Of a stretch of DNA of 64,000 nucleotides, positions 36,601 through 48,279 are shown in pieces. This DNA is from Corella eumyota (taxonomy: Eukaryota; Chordata; Ascidiacea; Phlebobranchia; Corellidae), in contig OY720102.1 in assembly GCA_963082875.1 (NCBI GenBank), positions 9,956,990 to 10,020,989 on the forward strand, written 5' to 3'. Each line of letters begins with the position of its first letter. Positions within the stretch are counted from its first letter, which is position 1. Made by a program: the position numbers and the translations under genes. The notes beneath the pieces were generated by a model, which worked only from the letters and a program-made list of their open reading frames with translations, had not been told where the DNA came from and searched no databases.

Positions 36601-38056
36601 AAGTGACTCAAAAAAAATTCGCCCGTTAACCCGTGTCATGCCATGGGTTTCCGGTATGGCTGCTGATGTTATTTTGCCCGACTTCCATTTGGCGCGTTTG
36701 AATTGCCCTACTTAATATGCATTTTTGGACATCTGTTGGGACTATTCTTGATATTTGGCCTGGATGGGCTGCTCCACCACCATTCTCCTCTGTCCTTGCT
36801 ACGTTATTGGCCGGTTCGTCTTCCGTTGAGTCGGGTTCGTGTGATCTTTTCATATTTCCGAATGCTTTTTCGTCTGGTTCTAACAACTGCTTTAGTCCGT
36901 TTGAATTTAATCACTGACACCGGTACCGTTGTCAATCAGTCAGTTAATATGGTTAGGTCATCTTCTTTATTTTTTCTTCCTTATTTCCCACTCTTTTCTT
37001 CTTTTGTTAGGACATATCGGGTTTGCTTATGTCCTTGGCTGACTGGCTTGTCTTTTTCTTTTAATTATTAAGTGGTGTCAGCCACTATATCTCTTTTTGT
37101 TAATTTTTGGTTTATGTTTTTTTTTATTAACTCCATTAATATTACGAAATTTAGAACACAAATGAATATAAATAAAACAACATTAACAATTATTGAGTAG
37201 AATATCAAGTCCCTTCTCTCCTCATAAGGAGGTGGCAGCTCCTCCATCTACCTCTGGTATTACCCACTCCTCGAATTTGTGCAAGTCAAGGTCTTCGAGC
37301 CAGCACTTACACTGAGCGTCTTGGGGTGTATGTGGACAGTCTTCAACTTTGACGACTGGCTCGTCTTTTTTTTCTTCTTTATTTGGCAAGTCGGTGTCAG
37401 TTTTTCTGACTTTTGATATAAACTCGACTACATCTTCGTCACTGTCGCTATCAGGTATCGGACGTTTCCTCTTTTAGTTTATTTTTTTTTGTTGAACGCC
37501 ATTATGTAGTTAGCAACCTCGGGCAATGATGCCGATAATGGCTTCTCTTCTATTATATCTTTTTCTATTTCCTCTGCTAGTTTGATAACGACTTTATCAC
37601 TCGTTTTTGTTGAGAGTTTTAATTTTTTCTACGGTGCTTCTAATGTGGCATCATGCCGCCATTCGGCTTCTGTGAAGCGGCGTTTTATAGGACCGAGGTC
37701 CTCCATGCCTGCCAACCTTTTCACAGGCTCACGTACATTGGTGGTGATAAAAGCACATGTGTATTATCTTGGCGGTCGCCATGAATCTTTGCACTCCAGT
37801 TGTTATGGAACATAAACTTAAAAGGTATAGATAGGGTTCGTTAAAGAAAGATGCCTCTGCGTCGTCTATATTTATCATCTTATGTTTCAGACGCAGGGAC
37901 ATCTGGCCCACGCGGGCACTGTCGTTCGTGAGTGTGGAGTCATACTCGGTTTCCCCTTCCCGGCCGCACCGTGGAGCATGAAATGTTGGCTCAGTCGGAT
38001 GCCGTCTTTGTAGTAAAAATTCACTGAGGATTGTAACAATAACACATTGCATTCAA
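36600..38056 (-). other. GC-richer island of possible viral origin, broken
   Basis: This block is clearly richer in G+C than its surroundings. On the minus strand it holds several coding-like pieces rich in acidic and Lys residues, among them one with a Gly-rich NGGGAAHPGQIS (36.63-36.89 kb) and one with PHTPQDAQCKCWLEDLD (about 37.3 kb). The composition and Gly-rich motif recall small DNA virus structural proteins, but I cannot name a family. If viral, it is a fossil with several breaks. It abuts the last recognisable exon of the neighbouring ULP1 gene. Confidence 0.25.
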
Positions 38057-38062
38057 ACTTAC

Positions 38063-40054
38063 CTGTCCAATCTAATAACATATTTCCTATTTGTACTCTT
38101 AAATTCGAAGTATTAAACAAAATCCAATTTTTTTCATCTTTATGGTTGACATAATGATATGCAACCTAAAAATAAAGCAGTTTGTTATACAACAAAGCAA
38201 ACGTCTCATAATTTATTTAACACACCATTAAAATTAAGGGACCACAACTGTGATCATCTTTCTGTATGGGATGGTCTTTAATAATGGTAGTCCACTTTTT
38301 ACTGGTTTCCTGACCGGGACCATATTTGTTTTGAAATTTCCTGTTTAAATTGAGAAAGAAACCTTTTGGTTAATAATAAATTTTAATGATACAAGCAAAT
38401 AAAGAATTAAAACTATGTAAAAGTTGTGTTAAATTAATTTCTTTAGTTTTAATAATTACATTAAATTTTGGATTATGGAGTTTACATATTTTTCTTCTTT
38501 GCCGAAAGAATCATAAAAAAATATGGTATTATTGGAAAAGGAGACAATCTGTTAAACACAACTAGTGTAAACTTTAAGCATAGCAACTGCAAACAAAATA
38601 ATTTTACCCACATTGTATATTCTACGCAACACTTACAGAAAGCATCCAATGTGCATTCGCACATAAGGGCATTATTGTTGTAAACCCATCTTTAAATAAT
38701 TTAGTTACCTGTATATAATCAAGAAAGTATGTTAATCAGAGGGGGTCAATTTTACTTAATTATTTTTATGTATTTTTTGTACTCCCATGACAATTCCGTT
38801 CAGCAGTTATAAAATTACCCTTAACAAACCATTCTGAAGCATAAAGGGCTGACAAACACATCAATGTTGATTTTTCTGCTTAAAAATATATAGAATTATT
38901 AAGAAATTAGTCATTTACAGCAAGCTAGGAAATGCGCTATGCCAACTGTTTTTTTCGATTTTGTGCTTTAACCACTTTTTTAGGTATGATTTAACACAAT
39001 CAAAAAGCCACTAGCAGTTGTTACATTTTTTATAGCTGTAAGCTAAGTGGTGATTTAAAAACTAAAAAATAAACAAGATTTGCAACCATTCTATCAGTAT
39101 TAGAGTATTAATTACTGACCTTTGCTACAAGTATTTCAATAAATGCATCAATTACCTACATAAAAACATTGATATATAACAGGGGTTGTGATAATTCATT
39201 GTGTTTTAAATTCCCTTAAATGTACAATTGGCAGCAAAAGAAAATAGATGAGCATAACATTTCCACGATATTTTATGTTACAAGGTTTTAATGTTGTTAC
39301 TCAAATGACAATTTAAACATTGTACATACTTTATCACTTAACCATGTTACACCCTTAAGTTCTAGTAATGAGCTAGTTCTTAATGAATGTGTCTTAAAAG
39401 CAACTTTAATTTTATTTCTTGTTCCAGCAGTTTGCCAAAGCTGTTCAATATCTAAAATGCAATTATGACAACTTGTTATGTAAAAAAAAGAAATTATGAC
39501 AACTGGTTATGTAAAAAAAAGAACACCTAAGTTAAAAATAAAACAAACCTAAATATTTAAAAGAAATGGAACAGCACTCATTTTTTTCCAAATTTGATCT
39601 TTTGGGTGATGGTGATAACCCCCTTTCAGTTTTCTGTTCTACACTTTGACTTGAAAGTGTTTTTCTTACAAGACGCCGATCTGTTAATAATAAAAATTAC
39701 AAAATGTAGGTAATTTACAAATAAAAGAATCAAAAAATATTTTCACAGTGCCAAATTTATAGCAAACTACCTGCAAAAACTGGAATAGCTTTCCCGTCTG
39801 TATTAAGTTTCATATCAAGCTTAAACTGTTTCTTTATGTTATCCTTAAACTTCTTATTAATTGTCTCATTATTTCGATGCAACACTAGTCTTGAAACAAA
39901 TTGAAAATTCACGAAGTTCATATTACAAACATACTGCCTGTAACCCGCGCATCTTTTTTTTAAGTTTTGTATGTTTTCTTGTAAATATCTTTAAATAAAA
40001 CCAACTCATTTAGTCGATTGATTAGATCATCTTTACTTTCTTTCGTATTAACAC
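38063..40054 (-). CDS. ULP1/C48-type cysteine protease gene, about nine exons, 3' end missing
   Basis: Minus-strand exons: 40054-39771 (KDDLINRLNELVLFKDIYKK; one frame change near 39965), 39680-39549, 39451-39330 (LLELKGVTWLSDK), 39155-39120 (VIDAFIEILVAK), about 38880-38820, 38708-38637 (TIMPLCANAHWMLS), about 38586-38480 (IFFYDSFG), about 38345-38226 (DHPIQKDDHSCGPLILM) and 38165-38063 (VAYHYVNH...NTSNLRVQIGNMLL). His (HW), Asp (YDS), Gln (IQKDD) and Cys (SCG) of the C48 catalytic set are all present. Several junctions match phase (39549/39451, 39330/39155, 38226/38165); the His-Asp junction does not, and a stop lies there. Such genes are usually transposon-associated. Role inferred: SUMO/ubiquitin-like protease or its derivative. 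Confidence 0.55.
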
Positions 40055-40493
40055 CTATTTTTTGGTTTCACGATTTTATCCAGTATGCAATAAAAACGCT
40101 TCAAATTGTGTGTAAAAAAAATTATATGTAATTTTTTTATTACATACATTTCCTACTCTTTATTGCCACTATTTTATTATTTACGAAGCCCAGTCACTAC
40201 TTCAACCTAATCCAATTGTTTATTTTTGTTTTATTAATTTTAAAATGATTTAAAAAAAATAGGCAAGGGTCACCCTTTCCTATGCAAAAGGGTACAATTT
40301 TTTTGTTCTTTTATATAACGTCACAATGCCATTGTGTAATGAAACCGACTTTATCAATTGCATCGTGTGATTCAATTAGCAACCGTAACTCTGTATGTGA
40401 AGAAAAGTGAACAAATAAATATGTCTTAAGCATAAGTAAGTGTTTCACGTACTTAAAGTAGGAAAAATTTTGCTAAATAAAATACGAGCACGC

Positions 40494-40546
40494 CAGGACT
40501 CGAACCTGGAATCTTCTGCTCCGTAGGCGCACCCGTAATGTCAAAT
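40494..40546 (-). tRNA. Truncated tRNA-Arg(ACG) pseudogene
   Basis: The anticodon loop CTACGGA and T-arm CCAGGTTCGAGTCCTGG are intact, but the D-arm is deleted, so the 5' acceptor (GGGTGCG) runs straight into the anticodon arm. A fuller copy is at 49452-49523 in the same flanking sequence. Confidence 0.7.
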
Positions 40547-40639
40547 TTGATAAATAATGTTTTCTTAATCAGAACTTTAAAAATGCGAAGTCTGTCCAAA
40601 CAAAACACGAAAAAATGGGCATGCTTCCCCTGAAACTTT

Positions 40640-42000
40640 TTGAATTTATTCGCTGTAAACACGCTATTTTACATTTAATAGTTAAATGTTTAAAATAAGG
40701 CCCTTTCACACGGCGTTTTTATTTATTATTGTCTAATTTAAAACGTATTTTGTGAATTTCAAATTCTCATTTTAATAGAGCTTGAATTGACACAATAAAA
40801 AGCAAAGTAGCATAACAGATTTATTTTATTATAAGCGCCTATTAAGTTTAAAACTAAAAACGTTGGGGAAATAATGGTGCAAGTTATGTAACAACTGACA
40901 ATACATTTCAACGAAAAAATTTATAAACAATTTATTAATTTTCTTGTTTATCTTGTCAGCTCTTCTGTAAAATAACATGATATATTATAAAGTTATTGTC
41001 AATAATCTATCTAACTTTTTTTTCGAATAAATAATCTCCCTCCTTTCCCTAGTCATTTTGTTCTCTTCTCTATACAATTGTTGTCCTACTCTTATTGTTC
41101 AAGTGTTTGTGTAATGTACGTAACTATTCATAAATAGCCTATGTTTGCAATAAAAATAGGCAACCTTACTTTTGTTACTGTTTTCCACCAACACAGTTTT
41201 AATATTAAACAGACAGACAGAAAAGTGTATTTAATGACTGTTGCACTTACCAAATGCTCCTGCAAAATGATGTCGAACTAAGCTATTAGCTGCAAATAAC
41301 CAAAATATTCCTCGATTACAAAAGTTTGCTGTTTAATTAACTTGTTGCATACCAAAATATGCACATCACAAAATGTCAACGGTTTGATAAAGTTAGTTAG
41401 AATTTGCCCTTTATCTTTTAACCTTTTCATTGTGAGTTTCAACAATTATCTGGCATTCTAATATTTACCGTCACTACTAGTAAACTATGTACATTGCATG
41501 TTTTTTTTTCATTTGCAAAACTTTATTTATCCATTATGATTATCTTTAAAAACTTGCCTTAATAAAAATTAAAATCATTTATTAACATACAATTCTTTAA
41601 AAATAATGCAAAAATTAATTTAAACTTGTTGTTTTAGCTTTAGCGAGGCTTAAGACGGACCTTTTTATCATAAATTTAATGTAAGAATAAAGTTCATTTT
41701 GGATTGTCTTGGATGTATATTTATTTACTGTGGCACTCTCCAAATGCCCTTTTAAAATGTTATCCGATTTTGCCATCTGTCGCAATAAATCCAAAAATAT
41801 ACCTCGGTTGAAGGAATCTTCGGATTCATTATGTCCTCGCATACCTCTTTCATGTACTCCACAAAATTTATACTGTCAACAAAGAGGTTGGGAATGTGTC
41901 TATTCTTTTTAACAGTTTTATTTTATAAAAAAATTATAAATTTTTTATGTTGTTTCTCATTTTTTAACCTTTTATTTTTAAACAATACATAAATTAAAGT
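40640..42000. mobile_element. Remnant of ZMYM1-type hAT family (copy B)
   Basis: It starts with TTTATTCGCTGTAAACACGC, as at 32760, 49610 and 63700, and passes CCTTTCACACGGCG and the TTGTTGTCCTACTCTTATTG motif. From 41700 to 41900 a minus-strand transposase strip (VNKYTSKTIQ, RGIFLDLLRQMAKSDN, MRGHNESEDS) corresponds to 25530-25700 of the longer copy. No inverted ends remain. Confidence 0.65.
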
Positions 42001-42233
42001 ACACTGTTAAAAAAAATAGTAAAATTTACAGTGATAATGTATACTAAAACGCAGTAAAAGCAGCATGGTCGACGTTACGCTCTACGCTCGCCCTTCGTGA
42101 TGTAACGTTTAAAGAAAAAAAGTAGTTTCTAGACAAGTTGGCGCGTTAATTTTTGTAACTTATCCGTTTTTATGATTTATTTTAAGTTTTAATTTGCTTA
42201 GGTTTGAAGACGTAAGTAATGATATAAAATAAG

Positions 42234-44554
42234 ATGGATACTAGTATTATTAAGCTCAATTGCTCAGTGTGCAAGAAAGAATTCTTTTTAAGTGCTTCGT
42301 TAAGAAAGCATTTAAGAATGCATATTCGCCATGGATATGAGGTTAAATGCCCAGAAACAACAAAAAATACAAGGTTCTTTTATCATTTTCTACTCATATT
42401 TCAAGACATCATCACTTTTAAACTGAAGCACAAGAAAACACGGCAACATCCTTATGTTATTTAGAACCTTTACCTATTGATATTGATGATAACACTAGTA
42501 CTTAAAGTTATGAGCAAGCTGTTACTTCAACTGTTACAACTCATTCTGGTGATTTTACTAGAGACTTGGCTTATTTCTATTTTTTGCTTCAGTATGTTTA
42601 CTTAATACCAGCTAACACCTTAAACTATATTATAGTCCATGTACAATATTTGATTGCTAATCACTCTGAAAGTGTTTACCTAACTCTTCAAACTGTTTTA
42701 AATAACATTGACCTACCAGAAACAGAGTCCATTTTGTTTCAACTAAAAAATCTTACAAATTACGATTCGCTGCACAAAACTGGTCCTTTGCGTTCAGTTT
42801 ATAGTCGTGATAAGTACTTTAAGGAAAATTTTAAATATGTTGCTCCCGTGGCAATGTATTTAAATGATGGTGGTAATGCTTACTTTTCAGTATGCTGTAG
42901 CAATGTATTTAAATGTTGGTGGAGAAGCTACTTTTCAGTATGTGCCCATTATTGATACTTTAAAAGCATTATTTACTAATGAATCTGTTCGAAATCAATT
43001 TTTAAATCCTCTGCCAACCAATCGGTCAGGAATTTTTAATGATTTTCATGATAGTCTTATGTATAAAAGTAATTTATTATTAAAAAAACTCAATAGTGCT
43101 GTACCAAGATGCATTTGAAATTGTAAATCCATTAGGTTCGGCAAAGCGTAAGCATAAGGTGCTTGGTGTTTACTTCAACTTATACTTTTATGTAAAGAGA
43201 ATTATTTGAATTCGGCTAATATTACTAACCTATATTAACCCTTAGTAAATGATTTAAAGATTTTGGAATCTGAGGGCATTGACATAGGTATAGTACCTCT
43301 CGTTATCGATGTCGTTTTTGTAGTGTTGCTTGGTCAGATTTTGAAAACAATTGTTTATGTTGCCATTCAATGCGCACTCTTGCAACTTATAATGCTGCTA
43401 TCCATCATACTTCTAACAATGCTGATAACAATCCTATTTTTACCCATAATGGCTTCAGAAAAAATAGTATTTTTAATAAACTTGAATATTATCATGTGTG
43501 TGCTCCAGGGTTGCCACCTTGTCTTGCCTATGATTTTTTGGAGGTTCAGTATGACATAATGCTCTTCATTTTAAATTTAATTAAAAGACGGTGGTTCACT
43601 ATGCAATTTCTAAATGCACGGTTGGTCTCGTTTAAATATATGTATTCAGATACTTTGTGTAAACCACCCACCCTTTCAGTTACCTCTACAAAACTTTCTG
43701 GCAATGCTAGTCAAAATCGTTGCCTCTTAAGATTACTTCCACTTTTTCTTTACAATAACATATTAGACCCTGATGATTCTATTTGGAAACTGATTTTGCG
43801 CCTTAGAACAATAACAGAAATTGTTGTTGCTAAGAGTGTAGATCACATAACTATATGTCATTTGCCATTTCTTATTGATAGCTACTTGCATAAGCGAACA
43901 TCTTGTTTTCCCAAAAAAAGTTTGCGCCCAAAACATCACTATATTCGCCATTACCCATGATCTATATTAAACTTTAGCCCCACTGCCCATTTATCTACTT
44001 TGCGTTTTGAAAGTAAGCATTCGTACTTTAAAAGTGTAATTCGACGAACTCAAAATTTCATTAATATTTGTCACACACCAGCAAATAACCATCAGTTGCG
44101 CCAGGCATGTTTGTTGGAAAAGCCTCTTTTTCCACCTGAACAATCAAATCCATCTCTACATAGCACATCAGCAATAGTTCTGGAAGAGCATGTACTGTCA
44201 TCAGACTTTATTAAAAATTCAAAATGCGTGTTTCTAACGAAGGCTACATTTAGAGGTATTCAGTATTTGGTTGATATGGACATTGTTTTAAGTAAAGAAG
44301 ATTATGATTTGCATCTTGGAAAAATTATCACAATGTTTGTTCATTGTTCAAAACTTCATTTTGTTGTGCAAAAACGCTTTGGAAGTTTCCACCCTAATTA
44401 TGGGGAATTTAAAATTAATTCTAATTATTATGATCATTGTGATAGTAGTACATGTATATATGTGTGTATTGATTATATGTATAACCCATTTCCATTGTTT
44501 GCATATTCAATTAATGATGACGTTGTTTTTGTTTTAAAACAACATATATTTTAG
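42234..44554 (+). pseudogene. ORF1 of a two-gene DNA transposon: C2H2 finger plus transposase-like protein
   Basis: The start MDTSIIKLNCSVCKKEFFLS continues to a C2H2 finger (CSVCKK...HLRMH). Later blocks are YQDAFEIVNPLGSAKRKHKV, CAPGLPPCLAYDFLE, NRCLLRLLPLFL, RPKHHYIRHYP and AHLSTLRFESKHSYFKSVIR with HTPANNHQLRQAC. This series is familiar from long uncharacterised fish and cnidarian proteins that I take to be EnSpm-related transposases. A 49-bp tandem duplication (42851 and 42900) shifts the frame; other shifts lie near 43100 and 43370, and a stop separates the 43960 and 44000 blocks. It is dead. The partner gene follows 85 bp downstream. Confidence 0.5.
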
Positions 44555-44638
44555 CTATTATTTTGTCCCATGTATAATCTTGTGTTTCATCCATTTTAGG
44601 TTTTTACAATAATAAAAGTATAGAGTAATATTATTAGA

Positions 44639-46520
44639 ATGACGGAACCTGAGCATATGGTTGAAAAAATTTTGGTTGAATTTTTGCCTGGACTAGCAGA
44701 GACCGAAGCTTTAACAAAATGTGCTGAACACGTAAAGAGTTTAGGTGTTGTTTTAAAAAAAGACTTCGCAATGCTTGAACAAACTGATCTAAAGAAGAGA
44801 TGGCTTTTAAAAATTATTAAGGATGACCAAGTTATGGGCCCCAGAAAACCGGCTACTAGTTAGTATTTTATTTTTTTGTGTTACTTATAGTATTTTTTTA
44901 AGCAAATTGTAATTTTAGTAGTTATTAATTCCTGTGTATCAGACACAGAAACTACAGACCCAGTTTGATCCTCCTACACTGAAAGTAGCAGTAGCAGAAA
45001 AAGTTCTAATGAAAGTTCTGTGGAAATGCCTAGCTGGCCACAAACAATAAAAGTTCCTTGGGATTTATTTTCTCCCTTGCTAACAACAACTTTGAAGAGT
45101 GGGGAGTTTTTGAGTGTCTGTTTACGAAAAGAGCTAATACATAAAACAATTGATGAAGTTTTAAAGGTAGTGTTTATATTTTTTATCAAATTCTGTTTTT
45201 TGCAGTGTCTTATTTTTTTGTTATTTTATTATTTTGTTTTAGGCAACTTTTAGACCTGGGACAAAAATACTCTTAGCGACTCTGTGGAAGGCAACAAAGT
45301 AGGCAGTGGTTGTGGATTTTTATATCTCCAATTAAAGAATCGATGTGACAACTTAGCCAGAAAGAAAAGAAGGCTTGGTCAAATGAAAAGCATTGCAAGC
45401 AATGTCAAAAGAAGTCCAAAGAAGCGCCCTTATGCATGCATAAATTGGCATCCAAATCAAGGTAGTATGGAAATTGATCAGCTAAATGATGCAATTTTAT
45501 GGCTTCAGCAAGAATACCAAAAAGCAAAAGGCAGTCAAAACATCAACAAGGCCATAAGCCTTATGAAAGATACATTTTCAAATCAGAGGGATTGCCTAAA
45601 TCATAGTGGAGTTATTGAAGAAGTTTTAAAAAAATGGCCATTTTAGCTACTATGGAATGTCTTTTTCAACACTATGAGATACTCATGGGTGTGGAAGACA
45701 TAAAAAGTGGTCTTTCAGATATGATAAGAAGAAGCCTTCAGATATATCAGTAAGTAAAACATTCTTGCATTTTTTTATATTAATTAAGTGTCTTTCGTTA
45801 AATTAATTAAGTGTTTTTTAAAGGACCTTAAAGCCAAGTAAAAAAGTTTCAGTGGCAAAAATTATTAGCAACATGCGAGAAGAAAGCAAAAAGCTCGGCG
45901 ATAATACACCAAAAACAAAGGGTGTTATTTAACTTCTAGCTGCTTATTTCATATTAGTTTTGTATGTAGTGGCATGGCTATTTTCAAACTGGGTAATAAA
46001 TATATTTATTGTTATTTATATTTTTATGGCCAGAAACACTTCATTCTACAATAACTAAGAAAGTACCAGCATCTCCATTTTTAGTTATTTTAGGTAAATA
46101 AAATGCAAAATTTTTTTTGCTTTTTAAAAAGACTTTTAATATGGTTTAAAATTTGTTGTTTGTTATAATTTTAGGTGACTCGATGTCTTCTTCAACTGAT
46201 TTAAAACTTTCTGTCGAGAAAAAGATTGTTGAGTCTTTTAATGATTTTTTGTGGGCTTGCTTTACCTTTTTTGCTGTTATTATGTCTTCAACATGGAATA
46301 TCCCGCAAAAGCTGTGGCAACAATGGAATTTGTTCAAAGGTAAAGTTAAAAAATATTTTTAGTCCATTATAATATATTTAATGTTACTGTGTTGCAGGTA
46401 TTTCATTGGTATAAATGTACCAGGTTCGAAATCGCCTAAAAAAATGAGGGGTGAAGATGCACACCCAAAGGTGTTAGGTTTGCAAATGCAAACAAAGTGG
46501 GCAAATTTATTTTGTTACAT
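44639..46520 (+). pseudogene. ORF2 of the same transposon: SAM-like domain accessory protein, multi-exon
   Basis: Exon 1 (44639-44863) encodes a SAM-like helical domain (MVEKILVEFLPGLAETEALT ... DLKKRWLLKII). Exon 2 (about 44942-45166) has a Ser-rich run and PWDLFSPLL, with one in-frame TGA. Exon 3 (45243-45750) has VGSGCGFLYLQLKNRCDNLA, YACINWHPNQGSMEID and LMKDTFSNQRDCLN; one base is off before VGSG and another after KKWPF. Exon 4 (about 45823) has a TAA after TKGVI. Later exons read FNDFLWACFTFFAVI and, after a GT-AG intron, YFIGINVPGSKS and VLGLQMQTKWANLF. Similar proteins accompany ORF1-type genes in fish, which supports one two-gene element. Confidence 0.5.
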
Positions 46521-46575
46521 TTTTATTATTATAATTTTGATCTCCAAATTAAGACCAAGTGTGGCAAAAAAGGTC

Positions 46576-46648
46576 GTCTCTATGGCGCAATCAGTTAGCG
46601 AGTTCGTCTGTTAACCTAAAGGTTGGTTGTTCGAGTCCACCCAAGGTC
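46576..46648 (+). tRNA. tRNA-Asn-like pseudogene
   Basis: GTCTCTATGGCGCAATCAGT, a GTT anticodon loop (CTGTTAA) and TTCGAGTCC are present, but acceptor and anticodon stems have mismatches (…CCCAAGGTC end). Confidence 0.6.
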
Positions 46649-46721
46649 AAATATATTTTGTTACATTTTTATTATTATAATTTTGATTTTCAGATTCAAT
46701 CCAAGTGTAGCAATGATTGTC

Positions 46722-46727
46722 GTCTCT

Positions 46728-46788
<61 letters not shown>

Positions 46789-46795
46789 AGGGACG
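46722..46795 (+). tRNA. tRNA-Asn(GTT)
   Basis: It is 74 nt, and all acceptor pairs form (GTCTCTG with CAGGGAC). The anticodon loop is CTGTTAA. A box GGCGCAATCGGTTAGCG and B box GGTTCAAGCCC are intact. It is nearly identical to the animal consensus, so it is likely functional. Confidence 0.9.
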
Positions 46796-47232
46796 AATGT
46801 TTTGTTTGGTTTATTTTTATTACCATAATAATGTTTTGCAAATTTAATAAAAATGTCGCGATTCAGTTGTTGTTGTGTTGCAAAGGTTGGCGCATTTGGC
46901 TATTTACCGAAAGGCCAACCCAGAGATAAAAATAGTTTTCTTTATATTTAAAATTTTTCCTTGCAAATTTGTTTAAAACTCTTTTCACATGAAACCTCTA
47001 ACTTCGTTTTTCTTAATTTAAACCATTATTTTAACGATTCATTTTGGCTTTTTATTGCAAATGTTTGTTTTAAAGACGAAGGGCAATTTTGTTCTACTGA
47101 ACAGAAGCCACTCGATAAACATGGATTTAGACATTACTTAATTTAGCGTTTAATTTTAAAGAAATTAGACAGAATTTTATATTCTTGTAAACAACCGACA
47201 ACTAAAGGCAGTTATTAAAACATAAAATAATG

Positions 47233-47314
47233 CGTTGTCGGCATGAGTCGAACCTGCGCGGGCAGAGCCTGAAAGAACTCAAACCTATAGCCTCCACCAC
47301 TCGTCCACGACAAC
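47233..47314 (-). tRNA. tRNA-Ser-like pseudogene
   Basis: Type II tRNA with 5' GTTGTCGTGGACGAGTGG and T-arm CAGGTTCGACTC. The anticodon arm no longer pairs. Confidence 0.55.
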
Positions 47315-47389
47315 TCTAATGTTCCATTCTCGGAGCACCTCGCGTGACTTTAATTAGTTAATTATATTTATATTTAAAATAAAATAATG

Positions 47390-47471
47390 CGTCGTTGGCA
47401 GGATTCGAACCTGCGCGGGCAGATCCCAATAGATTTCAAGTCTATCGCCTTAACCACTCGTCCACGACAAC
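47390..47471 (-). tRNA. tRNA-Ser(TGA), slightly degraded
   Basis: 82-nt type II tRNA; anticodon loop CTTGAAA gives TGA, and the variable arm and T-arm (GCAGGTTCGAATCCTGC) are intact. One acceptor and one D-stem mismatch (GGAC instead of GGCC) suggest beginning decay. Confidence 0.65.
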
Positions 47472-47541
47472 GGTTATGTTGGATTCTCGGAGCAGCTAGC
47501 GTGATTTAAATTAATTTTGTAATAAAACTGAAATAAAAATG

Positions 47542-47610
47542 CGTTATCGGCGGGACTCAAACCTTCGCGGGCAGAGCCTAAAAGAAATCAAGTCTATACT
47601 AAGTTTTCTT
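47542..47610 (-). tRNA. Truncated tRNA-Ser-like fragment
   Basis: The 3' half of the Ser-type tRNA (rc of GCGTTATCGGCGGGACTCAA) plus part of the anticodon arm remain; the 5' half is missing. Confidence 0.45.
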
Positions 47611-47675
47611 CTCCGAGCAGCTAGCATGATTTTAATTAATTAATTAAATTTAAGGTAAAACTAAATAAAAAAATT

Positions 47676-47757
47676 CGTTGTCGGCAGGATTCGAATATGT
47701 GCGGACAGCGCCTAAAAGATTGTAAGTCTATTGCCTTAACCACTCGGCCACGACAAC
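47676..47757 (-). tRNA. tRNA-Ser-like pseudogene with altered anticodon loop
   Basis: The 5' half GTTGTCGTGGCCGAGTGGTT is good. The loop is CTTACAA instead of CTTGAAA and the T-arm is broken (ACATATTCGAATCCTGC). Confidence 0.55.
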
Positions 47758-47844
47758 TTTTTTGTTTACTTTTTAAGGCAACTTTAATTAATAAAATTGT
47801 ATTTAATTAATTATAGTTGTAAATAAAAATTGAAAAAAAATGCA

Positions 47845-47925
47845 TTTTCGGCAGGATTCGAACTTATGTCTGCAGAGCTGAATAGGTTCCTTTTTTATAG
47901 CCTTAACCAATCGGTCAATTATTTA
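47845..47925 (-). tRNA. Decayed tRNA-Ser-like relic
   Basis: The B-box side (GGCAGGATTCGAAC in plus orientation) and part of the D arm remain. The anticodon arm is lost. Confidence 0.4.
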
Positions 47926-48190
47926 AATGTTCGTCCCATGGCATTGCATTTTTTTCATGGTTTTTGTGTTTTAATTATTTTTATTGGTTAAGTGTAGATT
48001 TTGGTTCCAATAAGCTAGGTATTTACAGTAATGTGTGTAGATATGCGCAAACACCTTATTTAAACCAACCAAAAAAAATTGACTTAAAATCAATGTTTTC
48101 GAAAAATAACAAGGCATAAGGCTGCCAATCACAATTGGTGGCTTACTTTAGATTTATGTTTATTAGCATCTTAACACGGCTTTCACACTT

Positions 48191-48273
48191 ACTGGGTTGG
48201 CCCAGTGGTTAAGGCGTTGTACTTAAGTTCCAATGGACGAATGTCCGCGTGGGTTCGAACCCCACACCCAGTA
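48191..48273 (+). tRNA. tRNA-Leu(TAA), one anticodon-stem mismatch
   Basis: It is 83 nt. The acceptor ACTGGGT/ACCCAGT is perfect. The loop CTTAAGT gives TAA. The variable arm TGGACGAATGTCC and T-arm GTGGGTTCGAACCCCAC are intact. The anticodon stem has TTGTA against TCCAA, one mismatch. A sister copy with the same flanks is at 59660. Confidence 0.8.
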
Positions 48274-48279
48274 GTTTCA

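Noticed and set aside
46647-46841. Minus-strand frame with GGLEPPTFRLTAERA, also at 52692-52886
   Set aside because: It is the antisense of tRNA-Asn genes, a known artefact in predicted proteins.
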